Shown: in pieces, positions 44,699 to 53,232 of the stretch
Layout: each line of letters opens with the position of its first letter
Numbering within the stretch: the first letter of the stretch is position 1
Source of the DNA: Streptomyces albiflavescens
GTDB taxonomy: Bacteria; Actinomycetota; Actinomycetes; Streptomycetales; Streptomycetaceae
Direction of reading: 5' to 3'
Assembly: GCF_014645835.1 (NCBI RefSeq)
Contig: NZ_BMMM01000001.1
Coordinates: 669,962 to 733,961, forward strand
DNA length: 64,000 nucleotides
Notes under the pieces: generated by a model
Databases searched by the model: none
What the model saw: only the letters and a program-made list of their open reading frames with translations
What the model was told of the DNA's origin: nothing
Program-made: the position numbers and the translations under genes

Positions 44699-45154
44699 AT
44701 GACCACCCCCGATGCCGACGGCCTGCTCGCCGAGCAGCTGCTTCGACTGACACGTCGCGTGCACCGCATCCAGAAGCGCCATCTGGAGCAGCGCGAGCTG
44801 GGCATCACTCCGGCGCAGTCCCGGCTGCTGCGGACCCTCGCGCACTACAGCGCGCCGCCCCGCATGGCCGACCTCGCCGAGCGACTCGAAGTGGTGCCCC
44901 GCGCCGTGACCACCCTGGTCGACGGCCTGGAGGCGAGCGGCAAGGTGCGCCGGGTCCCCGACCCCACCAATCGGCGGGTCATCCGCATCGAAGTCACGGA
45001 CGAGGGGCGCTACGCGCTGCGGGAGCTGCGCGGCGCGCGCCGGTCCGCCGCGGAGGAGATCCTGGCCCCCTTGACGGACGAACAGCGCGAGGTGCTCGGC
45101 GGGCTGCTGGACACCTTGGTGGACGGCGCGCCCACTGTGGAGCATCGCTGCTGA
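44699..45154 (+). CDS. MarR-family regulator of the divergent ABC exporter
   Basis: 151 aa from ATG 44699. Winged helix with PRMADLAERLEVVPRAVTTLVDGLEASG and the wing VPDPTNRRVIRIEVTDEGR. N-terminal helix LLRLTRRVHRIQKRHLEQRE forms the dimer interface. Likely binds the 44650-44674 inverted repeat and represses both itself and the exporter until a substrate of the pump is sensed; this follows from the arrangement. Confidence 0.92.
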   Translation: MTTPDADGLLAEQLLRLTRRVHRIQKRHLEQRELGITPAQSRLLRTLAHYSAPPRMADLAERLEVVPRAVTTLVDGLEASGKVRRVPDPTNRRVIRIEVTDEGRYALRELRGARRSAAEEILAPLTDEQREVLGGLLDTLVDGAPTVEHRC

Positions 45155-45338
45155 AGAGCAGTAGGAGCCGGGGCTGAAGCGGTAGGAGCGGCTGCTGAAG
45201 GAGGCCTCCTCGCGGGTGGCCGACCACGCGACGGGCCGCGGCTCACTCCGTGCTGCCGGGGTGGGAGCGCGCGACCCGTCCTGAGACCCTCAACCGGCTT
45301 CGGGCGCCGACTCCCCTCAGGAGCCTCACCCGCCCCTC
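45155..45338. other. Convergent gap marR / PNGase A-like
   Basis: No gene. GC-rich with several short inverted words, and presumably the end of both transcripts. No clear terminator stem. Confidence 0.4.
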
Positions 45339-47036
45339 TCAGGAGTCTCGGCAGCGGCCGCGGTCCTGCGTCAGCACTCCCTGAACAGTGGTCAGACTCC
45401 GGTCGTAGCAGCCCGACGAGCCGTACAGCCGATAGCGCTCGCGCGTCGTACCGACCGCGTGACGCTGGTCGCGCGGCACGTTCGCCGTATACGTCGCGTC
45501 GCCCGTGTAGGAGTCGTCGAACCGTGACCACGCGGTGCGGCGCCCGGGGCGGGTCTCCACGACGCCCGCCCGGTCGCCGAGCGTCAGGACGGTCCGCAGC
45601 CGGTCGTCCGCGCCGAGTGTCGTCGTTCCGTCCATCGCGTACGTGCGTCGTGTGCGCGTCGTCCTGGCCGGTCCGCGTCCGTCGACAGTGACCGTCTCGT
45701 CGTCGATCCAGGTGGCCTCGAGTCCGTCCGTGTTCTCGCCGTCCGTCCAGCGGTGCACGGAGGTGTTCGCCAGCGCGCGGCTGACGGTGGTCTTCACCCG
45801 GCCGTGCGAGGTGTCGACGTACCCGGCGACCGTCAGCCGGTGCCCGCCCTCGGTGTCGAGACGATTCTCCGAACCCGGTGTGTACATCGACGAGTTGGCG
45901 AGGTCTCCCGCCTTGACCTCGGTCAGCGCACCGCTCACGCGCTCACGCTGCGCGTCCTGCCAGACGAGGACGTTGACCGGGGTGCTCCAGCCCGTCTGCC
46001 CCTCGGGCACGCCCACGACCGACACGTCGAGCTGGTGCGGGCGGCCGTCGTTGAGGAGCCCCGCGAAGGGCGTGAGGTCGTACTCGATGGGCTTGATGTC
46101 GAAGGCGCGCGGGCCCGGAATCACGTACCAGAGAAACGGGTTGGACCAGCCGCCGGTCCACACGGTCGGGAACGGTTCGGCGATACCGGCGAGTTGGCCA
46201 TCGACCTTGATCTGCACCTCGCGGTAGGGGCCTCTGTCCGCCTGGCAGGAGTACGGCGCGGAGGTCGGCACCGTCAGGTACCAGTACTCCTCACAGCCAC
46301 CGCCGGACCCGGTCGCGTACACCTCGGCGACGATGCGTTCGCTGTTGCGCGGTGTGGTGAGGAGGCCGTTGCGGAGGGTGAGGACGCGGTCGGGGGTCGT
46401 CGTCGACGCCTGCTCGGCAGGCTTCTGCGCGGGCTTCGCCCCGGGGTTCGCGACGGACTTCTCAGCGGACTTCTCGGCAGACTTCTCGGCAGACTTCTCG
46501 GTAGCGTAGAAGGTGAGCGTGGCCTTGATGTCGAGGACGCCGGTGTACGTGTCGTCGACGACGTTCCCTATGAGCATCTCGACGTCGCGGTTCTGCCGGA
46601 ACGTGTCGCTGTAGCGCGTCACGTCCTTCTCGACGGACCACTGGATACCGTCGGGCGAGGGTTCCGGAGTGGACGTACGGAAGATCTCGACACCGCCGAT
46701 GTGCAGATAGCCGAGCCGGTCGAACTGCCGCCCCTTGACCTTGCCGTCGAGCCGCAGCACGACCTTGCTCCAGCGGTCACCGCAGCCGCTCGGCGGCATG
46801 TAGGTGCCCCTGTACGGCGTGAAGTCGCGGAATTGCGCCTCGGCGACCGTCACTTCGCAGGACTTGGTGGCGGGCTTGTCGATCGGCGGAGCGGCGGTCA
46901 GGGGGTCGTGCCAGTCGGTGCCGAACTCGGCGGATGGGTCCACGAGTTGGGCGGCCGAGACCGGGCTGACCCCGAGGAGGGCGCTCGCCACGAGGGTCAC
47001 CCCGGCGAGCATGGACATGATGAGCCGTCTTCTCAT
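45339..47036 (-). CDS. Secreted PNGase A-like peptide-N-glycosidase
   Basis: 565 aa. Signal peptide IMSMLAGVTLVASALLGVSP with cleavage near VSAAQ. The body matches the plant-type peptide-N4-(N-acetyl-beta-glucosaminyl)asparagine amidase A family: EVTVAEAQFRDFTPYRGTYM, WSKVVLRLDGKVKGRQFDRL, GVEIFRTSTPEP and the second half NPFLWYVIPGPRAFDIKPIE. Such enzymes strip N-glycans from glycoproteins. A four-fold EKSA-type repeat (residues about 178-194) followed by a Lys/Pro linker separates the two halves. The first miniature-element end lies 44 bp upstream of the start, so the element forms the promoter-side flank. Confidence 0.85.
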   Translation of the reverse strand: MRRRLIMSMLAGVTLVASALLGVSPVSAAQLVDPSAEFGTDWHDPLTAAPPIDKPATKSCEVTVAEAQFRDFTPYRGTYMPPSGCGDRWSKVVLRLDGKVKGRQFDRLGYLHIGGVEIFRTSTPEPSPDGIQWSVEKDVTRYSDTFRQNRDVEMLIGNVVDDTYTGVLDIKATLTFYATEKSAEKSAEKSAEKSVANPGAKPAQKPAEQASTTTPDRVLTLRNGLLTTPRNSERIVAEVYATGSGGGCEEYWYLTVPTSAPYSCQADRGPYREVQIKVDGQLAGIAEPFPTVWTGGWSNPFLWYVIPGPRAFDIKPIEYDLTPFAGLLNDGRPHQLDVSVVGVPEGQTGWSTPVNVLVWQDAQRERVSGALTEVKAGDLANSSMYTPGSENRLDTEGGHRLTVAGYVDTSHGRVKTTVSRALANTSVHRWTDGENTDGLEATWIDDETVTVDGRGPARTTRTRRTYAMDGTTTLGADDRLRTVLTLGDRAGVVETRPGRRTAWSRFDDSYTGDATYTANVPRDQRHAVGTTRERYRLYGSSGCYDRSLTTVQGVLTQDRGRCRDS

Positions 47037-47080
47037 GTGCCGTGTTCTACGGGGCAGTTGGCCCGCCCCGCAATGGGCCC

Positions 47081-47287
47081 CCTAGGGGGTTTCTGATGGA
47101 TCTCCGTGGAAGAAGGAGCGGCGTTCGGTGCGTGCTCTCGGCGTGCCGGGCGGAAGTCCTCGATGGGGGTCCCCCCGCGCGAGCGAAGCCGAGCGTGGGG
47201 GAGGAGCTACTAGGGCTTTTGTCCGGTGCGGCGAGAGTGCGTGCCGGGCGTCGCGACGCCGCGGAGATCCATCAGAAGCCCCCTAGG
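47081..47287. mobile_element. Miniature inverted-repeat element (MITE), copy B, 207 bp
   Basis: Same 26-bp terminal inverted repeats as copy A, the element in reverse orientation, one mismatch over 207 bp (G for A in the right terminal repeat, in GATCCATCAGAAGCCCC). It lies between the PNGase A-like gene and the L,D-transpeptidase-like gene. The stop codon TAG of the latter (47283-47285) is part of the element's terminal CCTAGG. Confidence 0.87.
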
Positions 47288-48008
47288 CGTTCAGATCCGC
47301 CTTGTCCCCCATCACCACGACGGGGTGCTGATTCGGGTCGAGCGTGCGCAGCAGATACTCCATGGCCGACTTGGGCAGACTCACGCACGCCGACGTACCG
47401 CTGCCGTGGTCCATGTGCAGCCAGATTCCGCCACCCTTCGACTGGCCCTCGGGTCGGGTCGGGTCGTTCGGCGCGGTGCCCTTGACGCGGTTGTAGTCGA
47501 TGGCGATGACGTAGTCGAAGTCGTGCCAGTGGGACTTGGCCCAGTATCGCGGCGCCTGGAAGGACGCCGACCGGGTGTACGGGAGCCGGGCGCCCGGGTC
47601 GGCGAGCACACCGCCCGCGTCGCTGAGCGTGAACACGCCGACCGGGCTGCGCTTGTCGCCCTCCCGATGATCGTTGGTCCAGCCCTTCTTCCCATTGTGC
47701 GCGGCCCAGCTGCGGGTCGTGTCCCACGTCGAGCCGGCCTTCGTGTACAGCACGACCGTGGAGTCCGCGGAGTCCTTGCCGTCCCCGTAGACCGCCACGA
47801 CCTGGCGGGAGTCGGAGGGGATCCGCTGCCGCAACCGGTCGCCGATCTCGGGGATGCGTTTCAGATGGACAGTACGCGCCGGGGGTTGGACGTCCTTGCC
47901 GCCGGCCCCTCCCTCGCTCTTCGCCCCGCTCCCGCCGCCCGAACCACCACAGGCCGAAAGGGCGCCGGCGAGGACACCACATACCGCCGCGGCGAACCCC
48001 GCACGCAT
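47283..48008 (-). CDS. L,D-transpeptidase-like (YkuD-type) lipoprotein
   Basis: 241 aa from ATG 48008 (GGAAGGA upstream). A lipobox LSACGG ends the signal peptide, so it is anchored outside the membrane. The catalytic region is WLHMDHGSGTSACVSLPKSA, with the His and Cys of cysteine-type L,D-transpeptidase/YkuD-fold enzymes; SPVGVFTLSD and YVIAIDYN are also typical. It likely acts on peptidoglycan peptides. The last codon is followed by TAG that lies inside the terminal repeat of miniature element B, so the insertion has preserved or created the stop. Confidence 0.85.
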   Translation of the reverse strand: MRAGFAAAVCGVLAGALSACGGSGGGSGAKSEGGAGGKDVQPPARTVHLKRIPEIGDRLRQRIPSDSRQVVAVYGDGKDSADSTVVLYTKAGSTWDTTRSWAAHNGKKGWTNDHREGDKRSPVGVFTLSDAGGVLADPGARLPYTRSASFQAPRYWAKSHWHDFDYVIAIDYNRVKGTAPNDPTRPEGQSKGGGIWLHMDHGSGTSACVSLPKSAMEYLLRTLDPNQHPVVVMGDKADLNA

Positions 48009-48176
48009 CGCACTGTTCCTTCCCATGCGGTCCATCGTCGCACCACACACTTATAGGCCTAATCGCCCACCCCCGCTTCTCGTCCCTTCACGGGCGGTTG
48101 GGGCCGAATCCTTGCCTCGCGGCGGAAAATCGCTTGCTTCCGACCACGCCGCGACGCGAACCTTTCACGGTTTGTT

Positions 48177-48195
48177 GCCGGCCTTCACGGCCGGC
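48177..48195. promoter_or_regulatory. Hairpin in the leader of the heterodimeric ABC operon
   Basis: GCCGGCC, loop TTCAC, GGCCGGC, about 55 bp upstream of the ABC start. It could be a leader structure. The 48009-48176 portion holds the divergent promoters and an 8-bp palindrome TAGGCCTA near 48053-48060. Confidence 0.35.
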
Positions 48196-48249
48196 CGGTT
48201 GCCGACATCGCGGCTCCCTCCCCTCACTGACACGAGCCACTGGGACGTC

Positions 48250-50028
48250 ATGCAGATTCAAGACCTTCCGTATCCCGACCCGGGTGTGCCGGACGCGCGC
48301 TCGGGTCCCCAATTCCTGCGGTGGCTCTTCCGGAACCAGCTCGGCGGGCAGTTCAAGGCCCTCGCCTGGGGTCTGCTGCACTTCGTGGCCGTCTCCGGGC
48401 TGCCGTTCTGTGTCGGCCTCGCCATCCAGGCCGTCGTCGACCGTTCCGGCACCCGCCTCGCCCTGACGGGCGGGCTGATGGTGCTCTGCGGCGCCTGTAT
48501 CGCGCTGGGCGACACCATGCTGCACCGCGCCGCGGTCACCAACTGGATCACGGCGGCCGCGCGCGTCCAGCAGCTGCTGGCCCGCAAGACCGCCCAGTTG
48601 GGCTCCGCGCTGACGCGGCGTGTCGCGGCCGGTGAGGTCGTCGCGGTCTCCACCGGCGACGTCGAGAAGATCGGCTGGTTCGTCGAGGCCGTGTCGCGGT
48701 TCCTGGCGGCGGCGCTCACCGTGGTGCTGGTCTGCGTGGGCCTGGTCGTCTACCAGCCTGCGCTCGGCGTGATCGTCGCCGTGGGCGTGCCCGTCCTGGC
48801 GCTCGCCGTGCTGCCGCTGCTGCCCCGCGCCACCCGGCGCGCCGACTTCCAGCGTGAGAAGGCCGGACGCGCCACCGAGCTGGCCTCGGACACCGTCGCG
48901 GGCCTGCGGGTGCTGCGCGGCATCGGCGGAGAGGACCTGTTCCTCGACCGGTACCGACGTGCCTCGCAGGAGGTCCGCCGGGCCGCCGTGCGCAGCGCCC
49001 GGATGTGGTCGCTGATCTCGGCCATCCAGGTGCTGCTCCCCGGTCTGCTGCTGATCGCCGTCATCTGGCACGGTGTGCATCTCGCCCGCGACGGCAGGAT
49101 CACGGTCGGCGAACTGGTCACCGTGTACAGCGCGGTCATGCTGCTCACCTATCCGCTGCGGCACTTCGAAGAAATCGCGATGGCCTACTCCTTCTCCCGC
49201 CCGTCCGCCAAGCGGGCCGCCCGGGTGCTGTCCCTCGAACGAGCCATGGACAGCGAGGGATCCCGTTCGGCGGAGGCGCCGAGAGGCGATCTGTACGACC
49301 CCGCGACCGGGCTGCTCGCGCCCGCCGGACGACTCACCGCCGTGGTGTGCGGCGACCCGGACGCGGCGGGACTGCTGGCCGAGCGGCTGGGTGGGCATCC
49401 GTCCGAAGAGGGCATCTCGGTGCTCCTCGGCGGCGTACCGCTGGACGAACTGCCGCTGGACTCGGCCCGTACCGCCGTCCTCGTCCAGGACAAGGACCCG
49501 GTGCTGCTCTCCGGCTCGCTGCGCGAGCTGCTCGACGTGCCCGCGCCCGGTTCTGTCACCGCCGAGGCCGCACTTGCCGCCGCGCAGTGCGGCGACGTCC
49601 TGGACGCGCTCACCCAGGGGTCACTGGACGCCGAGGACCCGCTGGACGCCCGGATCACCGAACGCGGACGCTCCCTGTCGGGCGGCCAGCGCCAGCGTCT
49701 GGCGCTGGCCCGGTCACTGATCACCGACCCCGAGGTGCTCGTCCTGGACGAGCCGACGTCCGCCGTCGACTCGCACACCGAGGCCCGGATCGCCGACGGC
49801 GTGCGTGCCCTGCGCGCCGGGCGTACGACGGTGGTCTTCACCTCCTCGCCGTTGCTCCTCGACCACGCGGACCGTGTCGTCCTGGTCCACGAGGGCGAGG
49901 TCGCGGCGGTCGGCATGCACCGCGAACTGGTGCACAGCGAGCTGCGGTACCGGGCCGTGGTGACCCGGGAGACCGACGAAGAAGCCGCTCTTGACGGCGT
50001 ACTGGAAGAAATCGAGGAGACCGCATGA
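48250..50028 (+). CDS. ABC exporter half, subunit with degenerate Walker A
   Basis: 592 aa from ATG 48250. Six-helix permease domain with GLLHFVAVSGLPFCVGLAIQ and TVVLVCVGLVVYQPALGVIV, then an odd ATPase domain. Where Walker A should be, it reads VVCGDPDAAGLLAERL, with no GxxGxGK-S/T. The H-loop reads FTSSPLL without the His. In contrast, the signature RSLSGGQRQRLALARSL and Walker B VLVLDEPTSAVD are intact. It cannot bind ATP productively by itself but can supply the signature to a partner. It overlaps the next gene by ATGA. Confidence 0.9.
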   Translation: MQIQDLPYPDPGVPDARSGPQFLRWLFRNQLGGQFKALAWGLLHFVAVSGLPFCVGLAIQAVVDRSGTRLALTGGLMVLCGACIALGDTMLHRAAVTNWITAAARVQQLLARKTAQLGSALTRRVAAGEVVAVSTGDVEKIGWFVEAVSRFLAAALTVVLVCVGLVVYQPALGVIVAVGVPVLALAVLPLLPRATRRADFQREKAGRATELASDTVAGLRVLRGIGGEDLFLDRYRRASQEVRRAAVRSARMWSLISAIQVLLPGLLLIAVIWHGVHLARDGRITVGELVTVYSAVMLLTYPLRHFEEIAMAYSFSRPSAKRAARVLSLERAMDSEGSRSAEAPRGDLYDPATGLLAPAGRLTAVVCGDPDAAGLLAERLGGHPSEEGISVLLGGVPLDELPLDSARTAVLVQDKDPVLLSGSLRELLDVPAPGSVTAEAALAAAQCGDVLDALTQGSLDAEDPLDARITERGRSLSGGQRQRLALARSLITDPEVLVLDEPTSAVDSHTEARIADGVRALRAGRTTVVFTSSPLLLDHADRVVLVHEGEVAAVGMHRELVHSELRYRAVVTRETDEEAALDGVLEEIEETA

Positions 50029-51806
50029 TCGGCGTGGCGCCACCGGCGTACGACCCGGCCGCCCCGACGACGGCGAACACCCTGCCCGTCGGCGCGCCCG
50101 CGACCGTACGCGCCTACGTGGCCGAACTGTTCCAACGGCACCGCAGGGCCTTCCTGCTCCTGATCACCGTCAACACCGTGGCCGTCGTCGCCTCGATGGC
50201 CGGGCCCTATCTGCTGGGCTCGGTCGTCGAGCGGGTCTCGGACCACGCGCGCGAGCTCCATCTGGAGCTCACCGCCGCGCTGTTCGTCGCCGCGCTCGTC
50301 GTACAGGCCGTGTTCGTACGAGAGGTACGGCTGCGCGGCGCCATGCTCGGTGAGCGGATGCTGGCCGATCTGCGCGAGGACTTCCTCGTACGGTCGGTGG
50401 GGTTGCCGCCAGGGGTGCTGGAGCGGGCCGGGACGGGCGACCTGCTGTCCCGCATCACGACGGACATCGACCGGCTCGCCAACGCGATGCGCGAGGCGGT
50501 GCCGCAGCTGGCCATCGGTGTGGTGTGGGCCGCGCTGCTGCTCGGCGGGCTCACTGTGACCGCGCCACCGCTCGCCCCCGCCGTACTGGTCGCGGTACCG
50601 CTGCTGGTCGTGGGCTGCCGGTGGTACTTCAAGCGGGCGCCGTCGGCATACCGCTCGGAGGCCGCCGGTTACGCCGCCGTCGCCGCCGTCCTCGCCGAGA
50701 CGGTCGACGCCGGGCGCACGGTCGAGGCGCACCGCCTGGGCGAGCGCCGCATCGAGCTGTCGGACCGCCGGGTCAAGGAGTGGACCGCATGGGAGCGGTA
50801 CACGCTCTGGCTGCGCTCGGTCCTCTTCCCGGTCATCAACTTCACCCATGTGACGGTGCTGTGCTCGGTCCTGATGATCGGCGGGGTCTTCGTCCTCCAG
50901 GGCTGGATCGGCGTGGGCCAGCTGACGACGGGCGCTCTCATCGCACAGATGCTCGTCGACCCGGTGGGCCTGATCCTGCGCTGGTACGACGAGCTGCAGG
51001 TCGCCCAGGTCTCGCTGGCCCGGCTGGTGGGTGTCCGCGACATCGAGCCGGCCGCGGGCGACCCGGCGGTGGCTCCGGACGGGCGCGATGTGCATGCGGA
51101 CCGGGTGCACTTCGGCTACCGAGCCGGAGTGGACGTACTGCGCAAGGTCTCCCTGGAGGTCGCGCCCGGCACCCGGCTCGCCCTGGTCGGCCCGTCCGGC
51201 GCGGGCAAGTCCACGCTCGGCAGGCTGCTCGCCGGGATCTACGCGCCCCGGGAGGGCCGGATCACCCTCGGCGGCGCCGAACTGGCCAACATGCCCGCCG
51301 AGGATGTGCGCTCCCACGTGGCCCTGGTCAACCAGGAGCACCACGTCTTCGTGGGCTCACTGCGCGACAACCTGCTGCTCGCTCGGACGAGCGCCGACGA
51401 CGCCGAGCTGTGGGCGGCGCTCGACGCGGTCGACGCGGACGGCTGGGCGCGGGCGCTGGACGACGGCCTGGACACCGAGGTCGGCTCGGGCGGGCTCGCG
51501 CTCACTCCGGCCCAGGCCCAGCAGATCGCGCTGGCCCGGCTGGTACTGGCCGATCCGCACACGCTGGTCCTGGACGAGGCGACCTCGCTCCTCGACCCGC
51601 GAGCGGCCCGCCATCTGGAGCGCTCGCTGGCCCGCGTCCTCGACGGCCGCACCGTCGTCGCCATCGCGCACCGGCTGCACACCGCGCACGACGCGGATGT
51701 CATCGCCGTCGTCGAGAACGGCCGGATCAGCGAGCTGGGCAGCCATGACCAGCTGGTCGCGGCGGAGGGTGCGTACGCGGCACTGTGGCGGTCCTGGCAC
51801 GGGTGA
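50025..51806 (+). CDS. ABC exporter half, subunit with degenerate signature
   Basis: 593 aa, translationally coupled to the upstream half. Permease domain (about 40-300), then an ATPase domain with a perfect Walker A (LVGPSGAGKSTLGRLLAGIY), Walker B TLVLDEATSLLD and H-loop IAHRLHT, while the signature has changed to LTPAQAQQIALARL. This complements the upstream subunit: one composite site (this Walker A with the partner's LSGGQ) is canonical, the other is degenerate on both sides. Heterodimeric exporters of this kind often handle peptides or lipids. No substrate gene is adjacent. Confidence 0.92.
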   Translation: MIGVAPPAYDPAAPTTANTLPVGAPATVRAYVAELFQRHRRAFLLLITVNTVAVVASMAGPYLLGSVVERVSDHARELHLELTAALFVAALVVQAVFVREVRLRGAMLGERMLADLREDFLVRSVGLPPGVLERAGTGDLLSRITTDIDRLANAMREAVPQLAIGVVWAALLLGGLTVTAPPLAPAVLVAVPLLVVGCRWYFKRAPSAYRSEAAGYAAVAAVLAETVDAGRTVEAHRLGERRIELSDRRVKEWTAWERYTLWLRSVLFPVINFTHVTVLCSVLMIGGVFVLQGWIGVGQLTTGALIAQMLVDPVGLILRWYDELQVAQVSLARLVGVRDIEPAAGDPAVAPDGRDVHADRVHFGYRAGVDVLRKVSLEVAPGTRLALVGPSGAGKSTLGRLLAGIYAPREGRITLGGAELANMPAEDVRSHVALVNQEHHVFVGSLRDNLLLARTSADDAELWAALDAVDADGWARALDDGLDTEVGSGGLALTPAQAQQIALARLVLADPHTLVLDEATSLLDPRAARHLERSLARVLDGRTVVAIAHRLHTAHDADVIAVVENGRISELGSHDQLVAAEGAYAALWRSWHG

Positions 51807-52129
51807 GCGAGCCGGCTCGGGGCGGCCCCGTCCGGGGTGGGGCGGCCTCCGTCCGGGGTGGGGCGGCCTCGGCGCCTGTCCCCTCCTGTGGGGAGGGGCG
51901 GGGCCACGTCGGCCTCCGGCCGTCCCTTCGTGGGCGGGCCGTTCCCATGGTCGGACCTTGTGGCGTTGCGCTGTGCCGAAGGGGGGTGGAAGGCTGGAAG
52001 TGGACACCGGCTCGGCGGACTCTGGCGAACCACCCGGTTCGCGCGGGGCGACGCCCGTGTCCCGTGGCCCGCACGCCCGCCGTCGAACGCGGCGGCAGCG
52101 GACCCCGCCCGCACCCCCTGGAGGTAGCC
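51807..52129. other. Intergenic region with short tandem repeats
   Basis: Three imperfect GC-rich units of 20-21 bp (core GGGGCGGCC-N-CCGTCCGGGGT) at about 51819-51869. After this comes plain intergenic DNA with an AACC-ACCC-GGTT hairpin near 52029-52040. No gene supported. Confidence 0.55.
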
Positions 52130-52600
52130 GTGGACAGCGCCGACGGATGGGGAGACGACGTCTACCAGCCCGACGGATCCGAGGTACAGGACGACGCGGG
52201 GCTGCTCGACGCCGAGGACACGCTGCTCGCCGACGGCGTCGGCGATCCCCTCGATCGGGGTTGGTCGCCGCCCGAGCGGCCGTGGGCGGTGGAGCACACC
52301 GGGGTGACCGCTGAGGAGCGGCGGAAGGGCGAGACCCTGGACCAGCGCCTCGCGGAGGAGCTTCCCGAGATCCCCCAACCCGACGGAGACGACATCGGCG
52401 ACTGCCAGGGCACCGACGGCGAACCCCTCGACAACGAGGTGGGCGACCTTCGGTCCGGCCGCCTGGTGGCTCCCGACGAAGGAGCGCACGAGGACGAGGA
52501 GAGCGGGCTCATCGCCTCGGACGTGGGCATCGACGGTGCCGCGGCCTCGGCCGAGGAGGCCGCCATGCACATCGTCGACGAGGACTCCCTGTCCGGCTGA
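52130..52600 (+). CDS. DUF5709 family protein
   Basis: 156 aa from GTG 52130 (GGAGG 7 nt upstream). Very acidic, no Cys-rich or membrane part. The start [20 protein letters not shown] and the centre [20 protein letters not shown] match the actinobacterial DUF5709 family, whose role is unknown. The C-terminus is Asp/Glu/Ala-rich ([20 protein letters not shown]). Followed 32 bp later by the L31 gene on the same strand. Confidence 0.85.
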   Translation: MDSADGWGDDVYQPDGSEVQDDAGLLDAEDTLLADGVGDPLDRGWSPPERPWAVEHTGVTAEERRKGETLDQRLAEELPEIPQPDGDDIGDCQGTDGEPLDNEVGDLRSGRLVAPDEGAHEDEESGLIASDVGIDGAAASAEEAAMHIVDEDSLSG

Positions 52601-52632
52601 CCTATCCCGCCACTCCCTGTCAAGGAGCACCC

Positions 52633-52908
52633 ATGCAGCAGGACAAGCAGCCCGACTACCACCCTGTCGTCTTCCGCGACCGCGCCGCCGGGTACGCGTT
52701 CCTCACCCGCTCCACCGCGACGAGCGACCAGACCATCGAATGGGACGACGGCGAGACCTACCCGGTGGTGGATGTCGAGATCTCCTCGGAGAGCCACCCC
52801 TTCTACACCGGGAAGGCCCGAACCGTGGACACAGAGGGAAGGATCGCTCAGTTCGAGCGGCGGTACGGGGGTGGCGGCCAGGGAGCCGGCGCGGGCGACA
52901 CAGCCTAG
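52633..52908 (+). CDS. rpmE2: Type B (zinc-free) 50S ribosomal protein L31
   Basis: 91 aa. [20 protein letters not shown] and [20 protein letters not shown] are L31 hallmarks, and the CxxC pairs of the zinc form are absent, so this is the alternative paralogue made when zinc is short. In streptomycetes such genes are usually under Zur control. I see no perfect Zur box just upstream, and co-transcription with DUF5709 is possible. The Gly-rich tail ([11 protein letters not shown]) is normal. Confidence 0.93.
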   Translation: MQQDKQPDYHPVVFRDRAAGYAFLTRSTATSDQTIEWDDGETYPVVDVEISSESHPFYTGKARTVDTEGRIAQFERRYGGGGQGAGAGDTA

Positions 52909-53100
52909 AGAGCGACCGAACGTCAGGTGACTGCACGCTGCCGCGCCAGGCACACTGCGTGCTCACCCCGCCCCCTCGACCCCTCGACCCCTGGCAGGCT
53001 GCGGTCCTGCTCGCCGCCCCTCGCCGCTGTCGACGAGCGCCGCCGACCCGACTCGCCGCAGCCCCAGGTCGACCGGGTCCGCGGCTACCTAGCGGTCGGC

Positions 53101-53183
53101 CTGCGGTCTGCGGTCTGCGGTCTGCGGTCTGCGGTCTGCGGTCTGCGGTCTGCGGTCTGCGGTCTGCGGTCTGCGGTCTGCGG
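53101..53183. repeat. Heptanucleotide tandem repeat, about 12 copies of CTGCGGT
   Basis: 83 bp made only of CTGCGGT units with no variation, in the gap between rpmE2 and the DUF457 gene. Seven is not a multiple of three, so each frame reads a repeating 7-residue peptide after three units. No gene here is supported. Confidence 0.95.
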
Positions 53184-53232
53184 AAATCCTGCGCATCAGC
53201 TTCTGCCGGTCTCGCCCCCGGGGCGTCCGCCT

